DNA of 42,781 nt from an uncultured Bacteroidia bacterium (GTDB taxonomy: Bacteria > Bacteroidota > Bacteroidia > Bacteroidales > UBA932), in assembly GCA_902780175.1 (NCBI GenBank), contig CACZEU010000005.1, forward strand, positions 1 to 42,781. The letters run 5' to 3'. Position numbers and translations under genes: made by a program. Positions 7,528 through 16,100 of the stretch are shown here, one piece after another (the first letter of the stretch is position 1; every line of letters begins with the position of its first letter). The notes below the pieces were generated by a model. That model made no database searches and was not told the DNA's origin. It saw only the letters and a program-made list of their open reading frames with translations.

Positions 7528-10500
7528 ATGCAAAGCAAAGGAGCAATCAGACTTGTAGCAATCCTGCTCGCAATCGCCTGCCTGTGGCAGCTCTCTTTCA
7601 CCGCCGTCACCTCCCTCCAGGAGAGAAAAGCGGCCAAGACTGCAGCGGCCCGCGCCGAGGCTTTTGCCCAGGGAGCAGAATTCAACAAGGTAGCAGCCGA
7701 GGATCAGGCTTATTTCCTCGACTCCCTCAAGAAGAACGAAGAGAAGCGGTACACCGATTCCATCTCTTCCCAGAAAGTTTATTTCGGTTATACATTCAAG
7801 GACGTAAAGGCCAAGGAGATCAACCTCGGTCTGGACCTCAAGGGCGGTATGAACGTCATGCTGCAGGTCCAGCTCGAAGACCTCGTCAAGGCACTCTCCG
7901 GCAATAGCCAGAATCCCGCATTCCTGCAGGCCGTCAGCCTCGCAAAGCAGCGTGTGGTAGGGTCCCAGTCCGACTTCATCACCCTCTTCGCAGACGCCTG
8001 GAAGGAGACTTCCGGCGGCGCCCGCCTCGCCCAGGTGTTCGGCACCTACGAGATGCGCGACCGCATCAAGCCCGAGTCCACCGACGAGCAGGTCCTCTCC
8101 GTCATCCGCGAGGAGTCCGAGAGCGCCATCTCCAACTCGTTCAATGTCCTGCGCAACCGTATCGACCGTTTCGGCGTCACCCAGCCTTCCATCCAGAAGC
8201 TCGGCAACACCGGCCGCATCCTCGTGGAACTCCCGGGCGTAAAAGAGCCTGAGCGTGTACGTAAGCTCCTCCAGGGCACCGCATCCCTCGAGTTCTGGAC
8301 AACGTTCGACGCAGCCGAAATCACCCCGTTCCTCCAGGAGGCCAACGCCCTGCTCGCACAGTATGCGGCAGCCGAAGAGCCCGTCGCTGAAGAGGCTCCC
8401 GCAGCCGCCGAAGGCGACCTCGTAGCCGAGGAAATCAAGGCCAACCAGGAGAATGAGGCAGACCTCAACGCCTTCCGCAAGGCCAATCCCCTCTTCGCCG
8501 TCCTGCAGCCCTCCAACTACCGTGGCAACGCCTGCATCGGTTTTGCCGCAGCAGCCGATACCGCAGCGGTCGGCAAATACCTCCGTATGCCCGAGGTTGC
8601 ATCCATCTTCCCTCCGGAGTTCCGCCCCATGTGGAGCGTCAAGCCCTCCGAGATGATGCAGGCCGACAACATCTTCGAACTCATCGCCATCAAGGCGTCC
8701 AGCCGTGACGGCAAGGCCCCTCTGGACGGCGGCGTAGTCACCGACGCCCGCGTCACCACCAACGACCGCCGCGGCGGCTCCCCCACTGTCTCCATGACGA
8801 TGAACGCCGAAGGCGCCAACGTTTGGGCACGCCTCACCAAGGACAACATCGGCAAGCAGATCGCCATCGTCCTCGACGGCACCGTATATTCCTATCCTAC
8901 CGTCAACAGCGAGATCTCCGGCGGTTCTTCGGAAATCAGCGGCAACTTCACCATGGAAGAGGCCACCGACCTTACCAACGTCCTCAAGTCCGGTAAGCTT
9001 CCCGCCCCCGCCACGATCGTACAGGAGCAGGTTGTAGGTCCTTCCCTCGGTGCAGAGTCCATCAGGGCCGGTCTCATCTCCTTCCTCATCGCATTCGTAC
9101 TGGTTCTGCTTTACATGATCCTCTTCTACAAGGGAGCGGGTCTGGTGGCAGATGCAGCCCTTCTCACCAACGTCCTCCTGCTCTTCGGCACCCTGGCATC
9201 CTTCGGCGCCGTCCTCACCCTCCCGGGTATCGCAGGTCTCGTCCTGACCCTGGGTATGGCAGTGGACGCCAACGTTATCATCTATGAGCGTATCAAGGAA
9301 GAGCTCAAGGCTGGCAAGGGCCTCGGCAAGGCCGTCCACGACGGTTACGCCAACGCCTACTCCGCCATCATCGACGGTCAGGTGACCACCCTCCTCACCG
9401 GTCTCGTGCTGTTCCTCTTCGGTTCCGGTCCTATCAAGGGCTTCGCCACCACGCTCATCATCGGTATCGTCACTTCCGTCCTTACCTCCATCTTCATCAC
9501 CCGTCTCATCATCGACGACCGCGTGAACAAGGGCAAGGGCATGACCTTCGAGTGGGATTGGTCAAAGAACTTCCTCAAGAACACCAACATCGACTTCATC
9601 AAGGCCCGCAAGTGGTCCTACATCATCTCCGGCGCACTCATCGTCATCTCCCTGGGAAGCATCTTCTTCAAGGGCTTCACCTACGGTGTCGACTTTACCG
9701 GCGGCCGTACCTATGTAGTCCGCTTCGACCAGAGCGTCACCGCTGAAGAGGTCCGCAGCGCAGTCAATGCCACATTCAACGCCGCAGATCCCGAATCCTC
9801 CGTGGAAGTCAAGCAGTTCGGCGGCGACTCCCAGATGAAGATCACCACCTCCTATAAGGTCAAGGACGAATCTTCCGCAGTGGATACCGAAATCGAAGGC
9901 ATGCTCTTCGACGCGCTCAAGGGATTCTACAAGGAAGACCTCACCCTCACCGACTTCACCTCCACGCTGGACAGCCCCAACGGAATCATTTCTTCCGACA
10001 AGGTCGGCGCCTCCATCGCAAGCGACATCAAGCGCTCCGCAATCATCAGCGTGCTCCTCGCCCTCCTCATCATCTTCGCCTACATCGCATGGCGTTTCAA
10101 GGGCTGGAACTGGGGTCTCGGCGGCGTGGTGTCACTGGCACATACCGCTATCATCCTGATCGGCTTCTTCTCCCTGTTCAGCGGCATCCTGCCGTTCAAC
10201 CTGGACGTCGACCAGACCTTCATCGCTGCAATCCTTACCATCATCGGTTACGCCATCAACGATAACGTGGTTATCTTCGACCGTATCCGTGAGAACCTCG
10301 GACTGCATCCCAACGAGGACTTCAAGACCATGGTCAACAAGTCCCTCAACCAGACCCTCACCCGTACGGTCAACACCTCCGTGTCAACCCTCCTCCCTAT
10401 GCTTGCAATCGCAATCTTCGGCGGAGAGAGCATCAGGGGTCTGTCCGTTGCACTCTGCCTCGGTGTACTTGTAGGAACTTACGCTTCCATCATGATCGGT

Positions 10501-10557
10501 ACTCCTATCATGTACGATTCCACCCGCAGGATCGCAAAGAAAGAGGTCAAGAAATAA
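7528..10557 (+). CDS. secDF: Fused protein-export subunit SecDF
   Basis: A 1009-residue fusion of SecD and SecF, RND-type membrane proteins that use the proton gradient to aid export through SecYEG. The first membrane span is near residues 8-26. The SecD half shows GLDLKGGMNVML, the periplasmic P1 segment NRIDRFGVTQPSIQKLG, and the membrane motif GMAVDANVIIYERI. The SecF half begins near residue 680 and shows YGVDFTGGRTYVVRF and YAINDNVVIFDRIREN. An acidic, alanine-rich insert lies at about 275-300. The fused form is usual in Bacteroidota. It has its own promoter and a terminator just after the stop. Confidence 0.96.
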   Translation: MQSKGAIRLVAILLAIACLWQLSFTAVTSLQERKAAKTAAARAEAFAQGAEFNKVAAEDQAYFLDSLKKNEEKRYTDSISSQKVYFGYTFKDVKAKEINLGLDLKGGMNVMLQVQLEDLVKALSGNSQNPAFLQAVSLAKQRVVGSQSDFITLFADAWKETSGGARLAQVFGTYEMRDRIKPESTDEQVLSVIREESESAISNSFNVLRNRIDRFGVTQPSIQKLGNTGRILVELPGVKEPERVRKLLQGTASLEFWTTFDAAEITPFLQEANALLAQYAAAEEPVAEEAPAAAEGDLVAEEIKANQENEADLNAFRKANPLFAVLQPSNYRGNACIGFAAAADTAAVGKYLRMPEVASIFPPEFRPMWSVKPSEMMQADNIFELIAIKASSRDGKAPLDGGVVTDARVTTNDRRGGSPTVSMTMNAEGANVWARLTKDNIGKQIAIVLDGTVYSYPTVNSEISGGSSEISGNFTMEEATDLTNVLKSGKLPAPATIVQEQVVGPSLGAESIRAGLISFLIAFVLVLLYMILFYKGAGLVADAALLTNVLLLFGTLASFGAVLTLPGIAGLVLTLGMAVDANVIIYERIKEELKAGKGLGKAVHDGYANAYSAIIDGQVTTLLTGLVLFLFGSGPIKGFATTLIIGIVTSVLTSIFITRLIIDDRVNKGKGMTFEWDWSKNFLKNTNIDFIKARKWSYIISGALIVISLGSIFFKGFTYGVDFTGGRTYVVRFDQSVTAEEVRSAVNATFNAADPESSVEVKQFGGDSQMKITTSYKVKDESSAVDTEIEGMLFDALKGFYKEDLTLTDFTSTLDSPNGIISSDKVGASIASDIKRSAIISVLLALLIIFAYIAWRFKGWNWGLGGVVSLAHTAIILIGFFSLFSGILPFNLDVDQTFIAAILTIIGYAINDNVVIFDRIRENLGLHPNEDFKTMVNKSLNQTLTRTVNTSVSTLLPMLAIAIFGGESIRGLSVALCLGVLVGTYASIMIGTPIMYDSTRRIAKKEVKK

Positions 10558-10580
10558 TATTTGAGAGAATATTTATTTGG

Positions 10581-10611
10581 AACTGCCGGCCGTAGTGACC
10601 GGCAGTTTTTT
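10581..10611 (+). terminator. Rho-independent terminator of secDF
   Basis: AACTGCCGG at 10581-10589 pairs with CCGGCAGTT at 10599-10607, followed by a T-run to 10611. Confidence 0.9.
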
Positions 10612-10612
10612 G

Positions 10613-10643
10613 TTGCACTTTTGGCGAAGGTTTTCTATATTTG
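10613..10643 (+). promoter_or_regulatory. Promoter of the ThiL-like gene, almost touching its ATG
   Basis: TTG at 10613-10615, 20 bases, TATATTTG at 10636-10643. Only five bases separate the -7 box from the ATG at 10649, so the transcript would have almost no leader. Confidence 0.65.
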
Positions 10644-10648
10644 CGTGT

Positions 10649-11653
10649 ATGCAGGATTTTGAACAGATGGGACGCATCGAGGCCATCCGGAGCCTCTTCG
10701 AGGGGTCGGGCTTCGAGCCTTTTGCGCCGGCCGCCGTACAGCCCGGCGGCGGGCAGTTCATCAGCGAGAGCCGCCTGCTGCTGGAAGGGATAGACTTCGA
10801 CCTCGTCTATTTCCCCCTCAGGCACCTCGGCTACAAGAGCGTCGCCCTGGTCACCGGGGCGCTGTATGCCGGCCTTGCCGGCGCGGGTTCGCTTACCGTC
10901 GTGCTCGGCATATCGGCCAAACTCGGATTCAGCCAGATCAAGGAGCTCTGGGAGGGCGTCCTCGTCGCAGCGAAGGAGTTCGGCTATAAAACCCTCAGCC
11001 TCGACCTTCAACCCTCGCGAAACGGCCTTGCAATAAGCGTTACGGCCGGCGGAGTGGTCCCGTCCACTCTGTCCTCCCGTCCGGCGGCGGCCTCCAAGGA
11101 CCTGCTGTGTGTAAGCGGCGCCCTCGGGGCGGCCTACCTCGGCCTGCAGGTGCTGGAGCACGGGCGCAGCAGCTTCGAGAACGGCGACAGTAACCAGGAA
11201 GAACTGGAGCGCTACCGCATGCTCGTAGGCTCCTACCTCAAGCCGGAGGTACCCGCCTGCCTGCCCGAGGCCCTTGCAGAGGCCGGAATCACCCCCGCAG
11301 CGGCCTGCTTCGTAGACCGCGGGCTCGCAGATGCCCTGCTCAGGCTCCGCCGCAGCACCGGCCTCGGCGTCAAGGTTTACGCCGACCACATCCCCTTCGA
11401 GGGCGGCAGCTTCGAGCTTGGCAAGACCCTCGACCTCGATCCGGTATCAGCCGCCATGAACGGAGGCGACGACTGCCGCGTACTGCTGGTCATCCCCATC
11501 GGCAGATACGAGGCCTTCCGCAAGGATTTCCAGACATTCGACATAATCGGCCACCTCGCGCAGAGCGACGCCGGCGCCGTCCTGGTCTCCCCCGACGGCC
11601 TCGAGCACCCGGTCTCCGCCCCCGGCTGGCCCAAACAGGAAAACACACTTTAA
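10649..11653 (+). CDS. Degenerate ThiL-like protein (AIR synthase/ThiL fold)
   Basis: A 334-residue protein that aligns by memory along its length with Bacteroidota thiamine-monophosphate kinases: EGIDFDLVYFPLRHLGYKS, VSGALGAAYLGLQVLE and ALNGG-type NGGDDCRVLLVIP. Key ATP- and magnesium-binding motifs are altered. GDDAAV is missing (GGGQFISES in its place), SDIYAM is TGALYAG, VGGDTT is LSLDLQP, and DISDGL is VDRGLAD. This suggests a kinase that has lost activity or changed its role. The ATG at 10649 is chosen over the upstream TTG because the -7 box lies between them. ATG 10667 is an alternative. A similar N-terminal fragment lies at 22994-23044. Confidence 0.7.
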   Translation: MQDFEQMGRIEAIRSLFEGSGFEPFAPAAVQPGGGQFISESRLLLEGIDFDLVYFPLRHLGYKSVALVTGALYAGLAGAGSLTVVLGISAKLGFSQIKELWEGVLVAAKEFGYKTLSLDLQPSRNGLAISVTAGGVVPSTLSSRPAAASKDLLCVSGALGAAYLGLQVLEHGRSSFENGDSNQEELERYRMLVGSYLKPEVPACLPEALAEAGITPAAACFVDRGLADALLRLRRSTGLGVKVYADHIPFEGGSFELGKTLDLDPVSAAMNGGDDCRVLLVIPIGRYEAFRKDFQTFDIIGHLAQSDAGAVLVSPDGLEHPVSAPGWPKQENTL

Positions 11654-11665
11654 TACCGTTTCAAT

Positions 11666-12277
11666 ATGAAAAAGATTATTGCCGTCATCGGCTCAATGAT
11701 GCTCGTCGCATCTGCCGCCAGCGCCCAGAGCTGGCTCGATTCATTCCTCAAGGTCGCTACCGAAAAGGTTGGTGACGTCATCTCCGGCAAAGGCTCCGCC
11801 ACAGCATTCGACATCAAGGGCAACTGGAAATACCAGGGAGTAGCCATCGGTGCCGCATCCGACAACGCACTTGCCAACCTCGCCGCATCCGCCAGCACCG
11901 GCACCATCGAGAACAAGGCCAACGAACTCCTCGCCAAAGCAGGCATCAAGCCCGGCGCAGCAAGCTTCAACTTCAAGGAGGACGGATCCTTTACGCTCAA
12001 TGCAAGCAAGATCAACATCCCCGGCACCTGGACCAAGGAAGGCGACAAGCTCACCCTGAACTTCGCCAAGATCCTCACCTTCAAGCTCGTCGGCACCATC
12101 AAGACCACCTCCGACGGCTGCCAGATCCTCTTCGAGACCGGCAAGTTCCTCGACTTCATCAAGCAGCTGCTCGACGCCATCGGCAAACTGGCAAACAACA
12201 ACGCCACCATCAAGACCGTCCAGCAGGCACTTGCTAACGTAGACCAGCTGAAGCTGGGCTTCAAGCTTAGCAAGTAA
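11666..12277 (+). CDS. Secreted DUF4923-family protein
   Basis: A 203-residue protein with a clear Sec signal peptide (MKKIIAVIGSMMLVASAASAQ, cut near residue 21). The mature part has an amphipathic N-terminal stretch, GNWKYQGVAIG and then an alternating-strand region (NFKEDGSFTLNASKINIPGTW) like the lipocalin-type barrels of DUF4923, a Bacteroidota family of unknown function. It starts 12 bases after the ThiL-like gene and may be read from the same transcript. A perfect palindrome spans the stop codon. Confidence 0.75.
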   Translation: MKKIIAVIGSMMLVASAASAQSWLDSFLKVATEKVGDVISGKGSATAFDIKGNWKYQGVAIGAASDNALANLAASASTGTIENKANELLAKAGIKPGAASFNFKEDGSFTLNASKINIPGTWTKEGDKLTLNFAKILTFKLVGTIKTTSDGCQILFETGKFLDFIKQLLDAIGKLANNNATIKTVQQALANVDQLKLGFKLSK

Positions 12278-12288
12278 CTTGCTAAGCT
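12264..12288. repeat. 25-bp perfect palindrome over the DUF4923 stop codon
   Basis: AGCTTAGCAAGT at 12264-12275, one central base, and ACTTGCTAAGCT at 12277-12288. The stop TAA sits at its centre. No T-run follows. The following gap 12289-12635 holds two larger structured repeats and a terminator. Confidence 0.85.
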
Positions 12289-12305
12289 AATTATCCCCCT
12301 GCACC

Positions 12306-12413
12306 CCCAGGGGACGGGGGAAGGTTCCCCCGAAACGCTTCGCTCCCCCTCTGTCGGCCTTCGACCTCCGAACGTTTCTTCGAACCACCCTCACTGCGAA
12401 AAAGCCCCCTGGG
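12306..12413. repeat. C-rich nested inverted repeat
   Basis: Three nested pairings are seen: CCCAGGGG 12306-12313 with CCCCTGGG 12406-12413, GGTTC 12323-12327 with GAACC 12382-12386, and GAAACG 12332-12337 with CGTTTC 12373-12378. An inner GTCGGCCTTCGAC hairpin is at 12353-12365. It lies five bases from copy 2 of the CCCTCCC-core family, as the 7157-7229 hairpin lies beside copy 1. Confidence 0.65.
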
Positions 12414-12418
12414 AGGTT

Positions 12419-12558
12419 GCTGAAAAAGTAGGGTACTCCCTCCGAAAACCTTTGGTCACCCATGACCATAAATGGGAGGGGCCCGCGCCGCAAGGCGTGG
12501 GAGGGGCGGAGGCCGTCAGGCCGGAGGGTTTTCGGAGGGAGTACCCTACTTTTTCAGC
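12419..12558 (-). repeat. CCCTCCC-core structured repeat, copy 2
   Basis: Outer arms 12419-12450 and 12527-12558 are perfectly complementary over 32 bp. On the minus strand the core reads GGCC-TGAC-GGCC hairpin, CCCCTCCC, GCC-TTGC-GGC hairpin, GGGCCCCTCCC, then TGGTC-ATGGGT-GACCA hairpin. The core is nearly identical to copy 4, but the outer arms share only their ends. It lies between the convergent DUF4923 gene and the 12636-13124 gene. Confidence 0.9.
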
Positions 12559-12589
12559 GGCCTCACAGGAGGACGCGGGACGAAAAAAA

Positions 12590-12615
12590 AGCCGCGCAGA
12601 GCGATCTGTGCGGCT
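12590..12615. terminator. Bidirectional terminator
   Basis: AGCCGCGCAGA 12590-12600 and TCTGTGCGGCT 12605-12615 pair around GCGA, with an A-run on the left and a T-run on the right. It can end transcripts from both sides, mainly the minus-strand gene that stops at 12636. Confidence 0.9.
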
Positions 12616-12635
12616 TTTTTGTTATTCAAATCAGA

Positions 12636-13124
12636 TTAAAACCTGAAGATGATGTTCACAGCGGTAACCCAGGTGCCGACCCAGGAGTTGGGGATGTAGG
12701 TGGCGAAATCGAGGGTGAAGTGATTGCCGAAATCGAACGACATTCCCTGCTTGGAACCGACGTTGAACCTCTTGGTCTCGTTGTTGAAACCGGCCATGAA
12801 ACCGGCATAAGGATGCCACTTGAAGCCGCTGGGGCCGATGGCTACACCGATCTGGGGAACAGCATAGGCGCCCCAGAGGACTCCTTCGCTGATGGGGGTG
12901 ACGCTTGCCCAGGCCTCTGCACCGTAGGTGAAGGAGACGAAAGCATCCTGGTTGTAATTGCGGAAACCGAAAGCGGCACCGGCGCCGGGATGTGCAAAGC
13001 TGGCGAAAAGTCCGTCAACCTTGGTGGTGACACCGAGGCTGGCGTAAGGGACGTTCCTGCGCTCTGCGGAAGCGGAAGCGGTGATGGCAAAAATCGCTAA
13101 GGTGATAAGGATAATCTTTTTCAT
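12636..13124 (-). CDS. Small secreted, probably outer-membrane barrel protein
   Basis: A 162-residue protein with signal peptide MKKIILITLAIFAITASASA. The mature part has repeated alternating hydrophobic/aromatic strands (YASLGVTTKV, AAFGFRNYNQDAFVSFTYG, WHPYAGFMAGF) and ends in phenylalanine (INIIFRF), as outer-membrane barrels do. Its size suits an eight-stranded barrel. I do not recognise the family. It has its own promoter diverging from dnaE and a terminator just beyond its stop. Confidence 0.65.
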   Translation of the reverse strand: MKKIILITLAIFAITASASAERRNVPYASLGVTTKVDGLFASFAHPGAGAAFGFRNYNQDAFVSFTYGAEAWASVTPISEGVLWGAYAVPQIGVAIGPSGFKWHPYAGFMAGFNNETKRFNVGSKQGMSFDFGNHFTLDFATYIPNSWVGTWVTAVNIIFRF

Positions 13125-13146
13125 TGTTCATTGTGTTTTGATGGCG

Positions 13147-13154
13147 CAAAGATA
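13147..13154 (-). promoter_or_regulatory. -7 element of the 12636-13124 gene
   Basis: On the minus strand TATCTTTG at 13154-13147, 22 bases before the ATG. It lies 13 bases from the opposing dnaE -7 box, so the two promoters overlap and may exclude each other. Confidence 0.6.
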
Positions 13155-13167
13155 ATAATTATTTCAG

Positions 13168-13175
13168 TATATTTG
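13168..13175 (+). promoter_or_regulatory. -7 element of dnaE, three bases before the start codon
   Basis: TATATTTG ends at 13175 and the ATG begins at 13179. If used, transcription would begin at or next to the A of ATG, giving a leaderless mRNA. No good -33 element is seen. Confidence 0.6.
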
Positions 13176-13178
13176 CAT

Positions 13179-16100
13179 ATGCCTTTCGTCCACCTACACC
13201 TCCACACGCAGTACTCCATCCTCGATGGCCTCACCGACATAAAGAAACTCTTCGCCCGCGCAAGGGAACTCGGGATGCCCGCCCTCGCCATCACCGACCA
13301 CGGCAACATGTACGGCGTCAAGGAGTTCCTCAAATGGGCGTACGACAAATCCAACAAGGCACCGGACGGCTCCCTCATCGTCAAACCCATCATAGGCTGC
13401 GAGGTCTACGTCACCCGCCACTACGACAACAAGCTCAAGGACAACGACCACAAGGACTACTATCACCTCATCCTCCTCGCCAAGAACTACAACGGCTACA
13501 AGAATCTCGTCAAGATAGTTTCCGCCGGCTTCATCGACGGCTTCTACCGCAAGCCCCGCGTCACCCACGAAATCATAGAGAAGTACCATCAGGACCTGAT
13601 GTGCAGTTCCGCCTGCCTCGCCGGAGAGATCTCCAAGAACCTCATGGCCGGCAATTACGAAGGCGCAAAAGAGGCCGCTGAGTGGCACCGGAAGGTGTTC
13701 GGAGACGATTACTACCTGGAGGTCATGCTCCACAAGACCGAGGTCCAGGGCATCCCTCAGGAGTCCTACAACAAGATCTACGAGGTCTATCGCCAGCAGT
13801 CGCTGGTCAACGAGGGCATCTTCCGCCTCGCCGAAGAGACCGGCATCAAGGTCGTCGCCACCAACGACGTCCACTTCCTCAACCGCGAAGACGGCCCCGT
13901 CCACGACAGGCTCATCTGCCTCACCACCAACGCCAACATCAGCGACCCCGGCCGCCTGCGCTATACCCAGCAGGAATTTCTCAAGAGCGAGGAAGAGATG
14001 GCCGCCCTGTTCCCCGAACATCCCGAGGCCCTGGCCAACACCCTCGAGGTGGCCGCCAAGGCCGAGGCGTATTCCATCGACCGCCCCCACGTACTCCCCA
14101 AGTTCGAAATCGACCCCAGGTTCATGAGCTCCATCGACACCAAGCTGGAGCAGTACAAGTCGATTATCGACGAGGGCAGGTACAGCATCACCAAGGACAA
14201 AGCCACAGGGCGCGAGGTCCGCGAATACCGTGGCGACGCCTTCTGCCATTCGGTGGCATACCTGTGCGAACTGTGCTACCGCGGCGCGCACGCCCGTTAC
14301 GGCGAATCCCTCACCGACGAGCAGCAGGAGCGTATCGAGTTCGAACTCAAGACCATCTGCAAGATGGGTTTCCCGGACTACTTCCTCATCGTACAGGACT
14401 ACATCGCCGCCTCCCGCAAGCACGGCTATCTCGTCGGCCCCGGCCGTGGTTCAGCCGCCGGCAGCGTCGTGGCTTACTGCCTGGGAATCACCAATCTGGA
14501 CCCCATCAAGTACAATCTCCTGTTCGAGCGTTTCCTCAACCCCGACCGCATCTCGATGCCCGATATCGACGTCGATTTCGAGAACCTGCTCGACGCCCAC
14601 GACTACGTCGAGAACACCTACGGCTCCGACCACGTCTCCCGCGTCATCACCTTCGGCACTATGGCCGCCAAGAGCGCCATCAAGGATGTCGCACGCATCA
14701 GCGAGGTCAGCATCGACGAGTCCAACCGCCTCACCAAGATGATCCCGGACCGCCTGAGCGAGAAGATGGAGAAGAAATACCCCTTCAACCCCAAGCTGGA
14801 CGAACTCAAGCCCGGTTTCAAGGTGGTGGAGGAAGAGATAGAAATCGACGGCGTCAAGCAGAAACGCACCTTCCAGAAGGGTATGGAGGACGTCGACGTC
14901 AAGATTACCCTGGCCAACTGCTACCGCCTGGTCCCGGAACTCCGCAACGAGCTGGAAAACGGCCCCGACATCAACAAGGAGGTCCTGGAATACGCCCAGC
15001 GGCTTGAGGGCAGCATCCGTCAGGTGGGCGTACACGCGTGCGCCACCATCATCGGCAGGGGCAACCTCACCGACTACATCCCCATCTGCCTGTCCAAGGA
15101 CAAGGAAACCGGAAAAGACGTCTGGACATCCCAGTACGACGGCCACTACATCGAGGACGTCGGCATGCTGAAGATGGACTTCCTGGGCCTGATAACCCTG
15201 TCCATCATCCATGAGACCCTGCGCAACATCAAGCAGCGGCACGGCATCGACATCGACATCGAGGCCATCCCCATCGACGACCGCGAAACCCTCGAGCTCT
15301 ACGGCCGTGGCGACACCACGGTGGTCTTCCAGTTTGAATCCGAAGGCATGAAGAGCTGGCTGCAGCGCCTGCGCCCCGAGCGTTTCGAGGACCTCATCGC
15401 TATGAACGCCCTCTACCGCCCCGGCCCGATGGACTACATCCCCGACTTCGTAGCCCGCAAGCAGGGCGTCCAGAAGATAGAATACGACCTCCCCGAAATG
15501 GAGGAGTATCTCGCTGAAACATACGGCATTACCGTCTATCAGGAGCAGGTCATGCTCCTCTCCCGCAAGCTTGCATCCTTCACCAAGGGCGAGGCCGACC
15601 GCCTCCGCAAGGCCATGGGCAAGAAGAAGATAGACGAAATGATGGTCCTGAAGGACAAATTCATGTCCCAGGGCCAGGCCAACGGCCATCCGGAGAAGGT
15701 GCTGGACAAGATATGGAAAGACTGGGAAAAGTTCGCCCAGTACGCGTTCAACAAGTCCCACGCAACCTGCTATGCCTGGGTGAGTTACCAGACCGGCTGG
15801 CTCAAGTGCCACTACACCGCCGAGTTCCTCGCCGCCAACCTCTCCTGCAACCTCGGCAACATGGACGAAATCAAGAAGATCATGGCCGACTGCAAGCTCC
15901 ACGGCATCAAGGTGCTGAGCCCCGACGTCAACGAGTCCGTGGCAGGATTCACCGTCAACCGTGACGGCAACATCCGCTTCGGCCTCGGCGGCCTCAAGAA
16001 CTTCGGCACCAACGTGGTGGACGCCATCCTGGCAGAAAGGGCGGAAAACGGCACTTTTGCGGACATATACGAGTTCGTGGAGAGGATGGCCACCCGCAGC

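Noticed and set aside
12462-13100. Plus-strand frame of 212 residues over the small secreted protein
   Set aside because: It begins inside a structured repeat and crosses a terminator; the minus-strand gene has a signal peptide and promoter.
13131-13178. Longer dnaE start upstream of MPFVHLHLH
   Set aside because: The extra residues cross the -7 element and are unlike the family N terminus.
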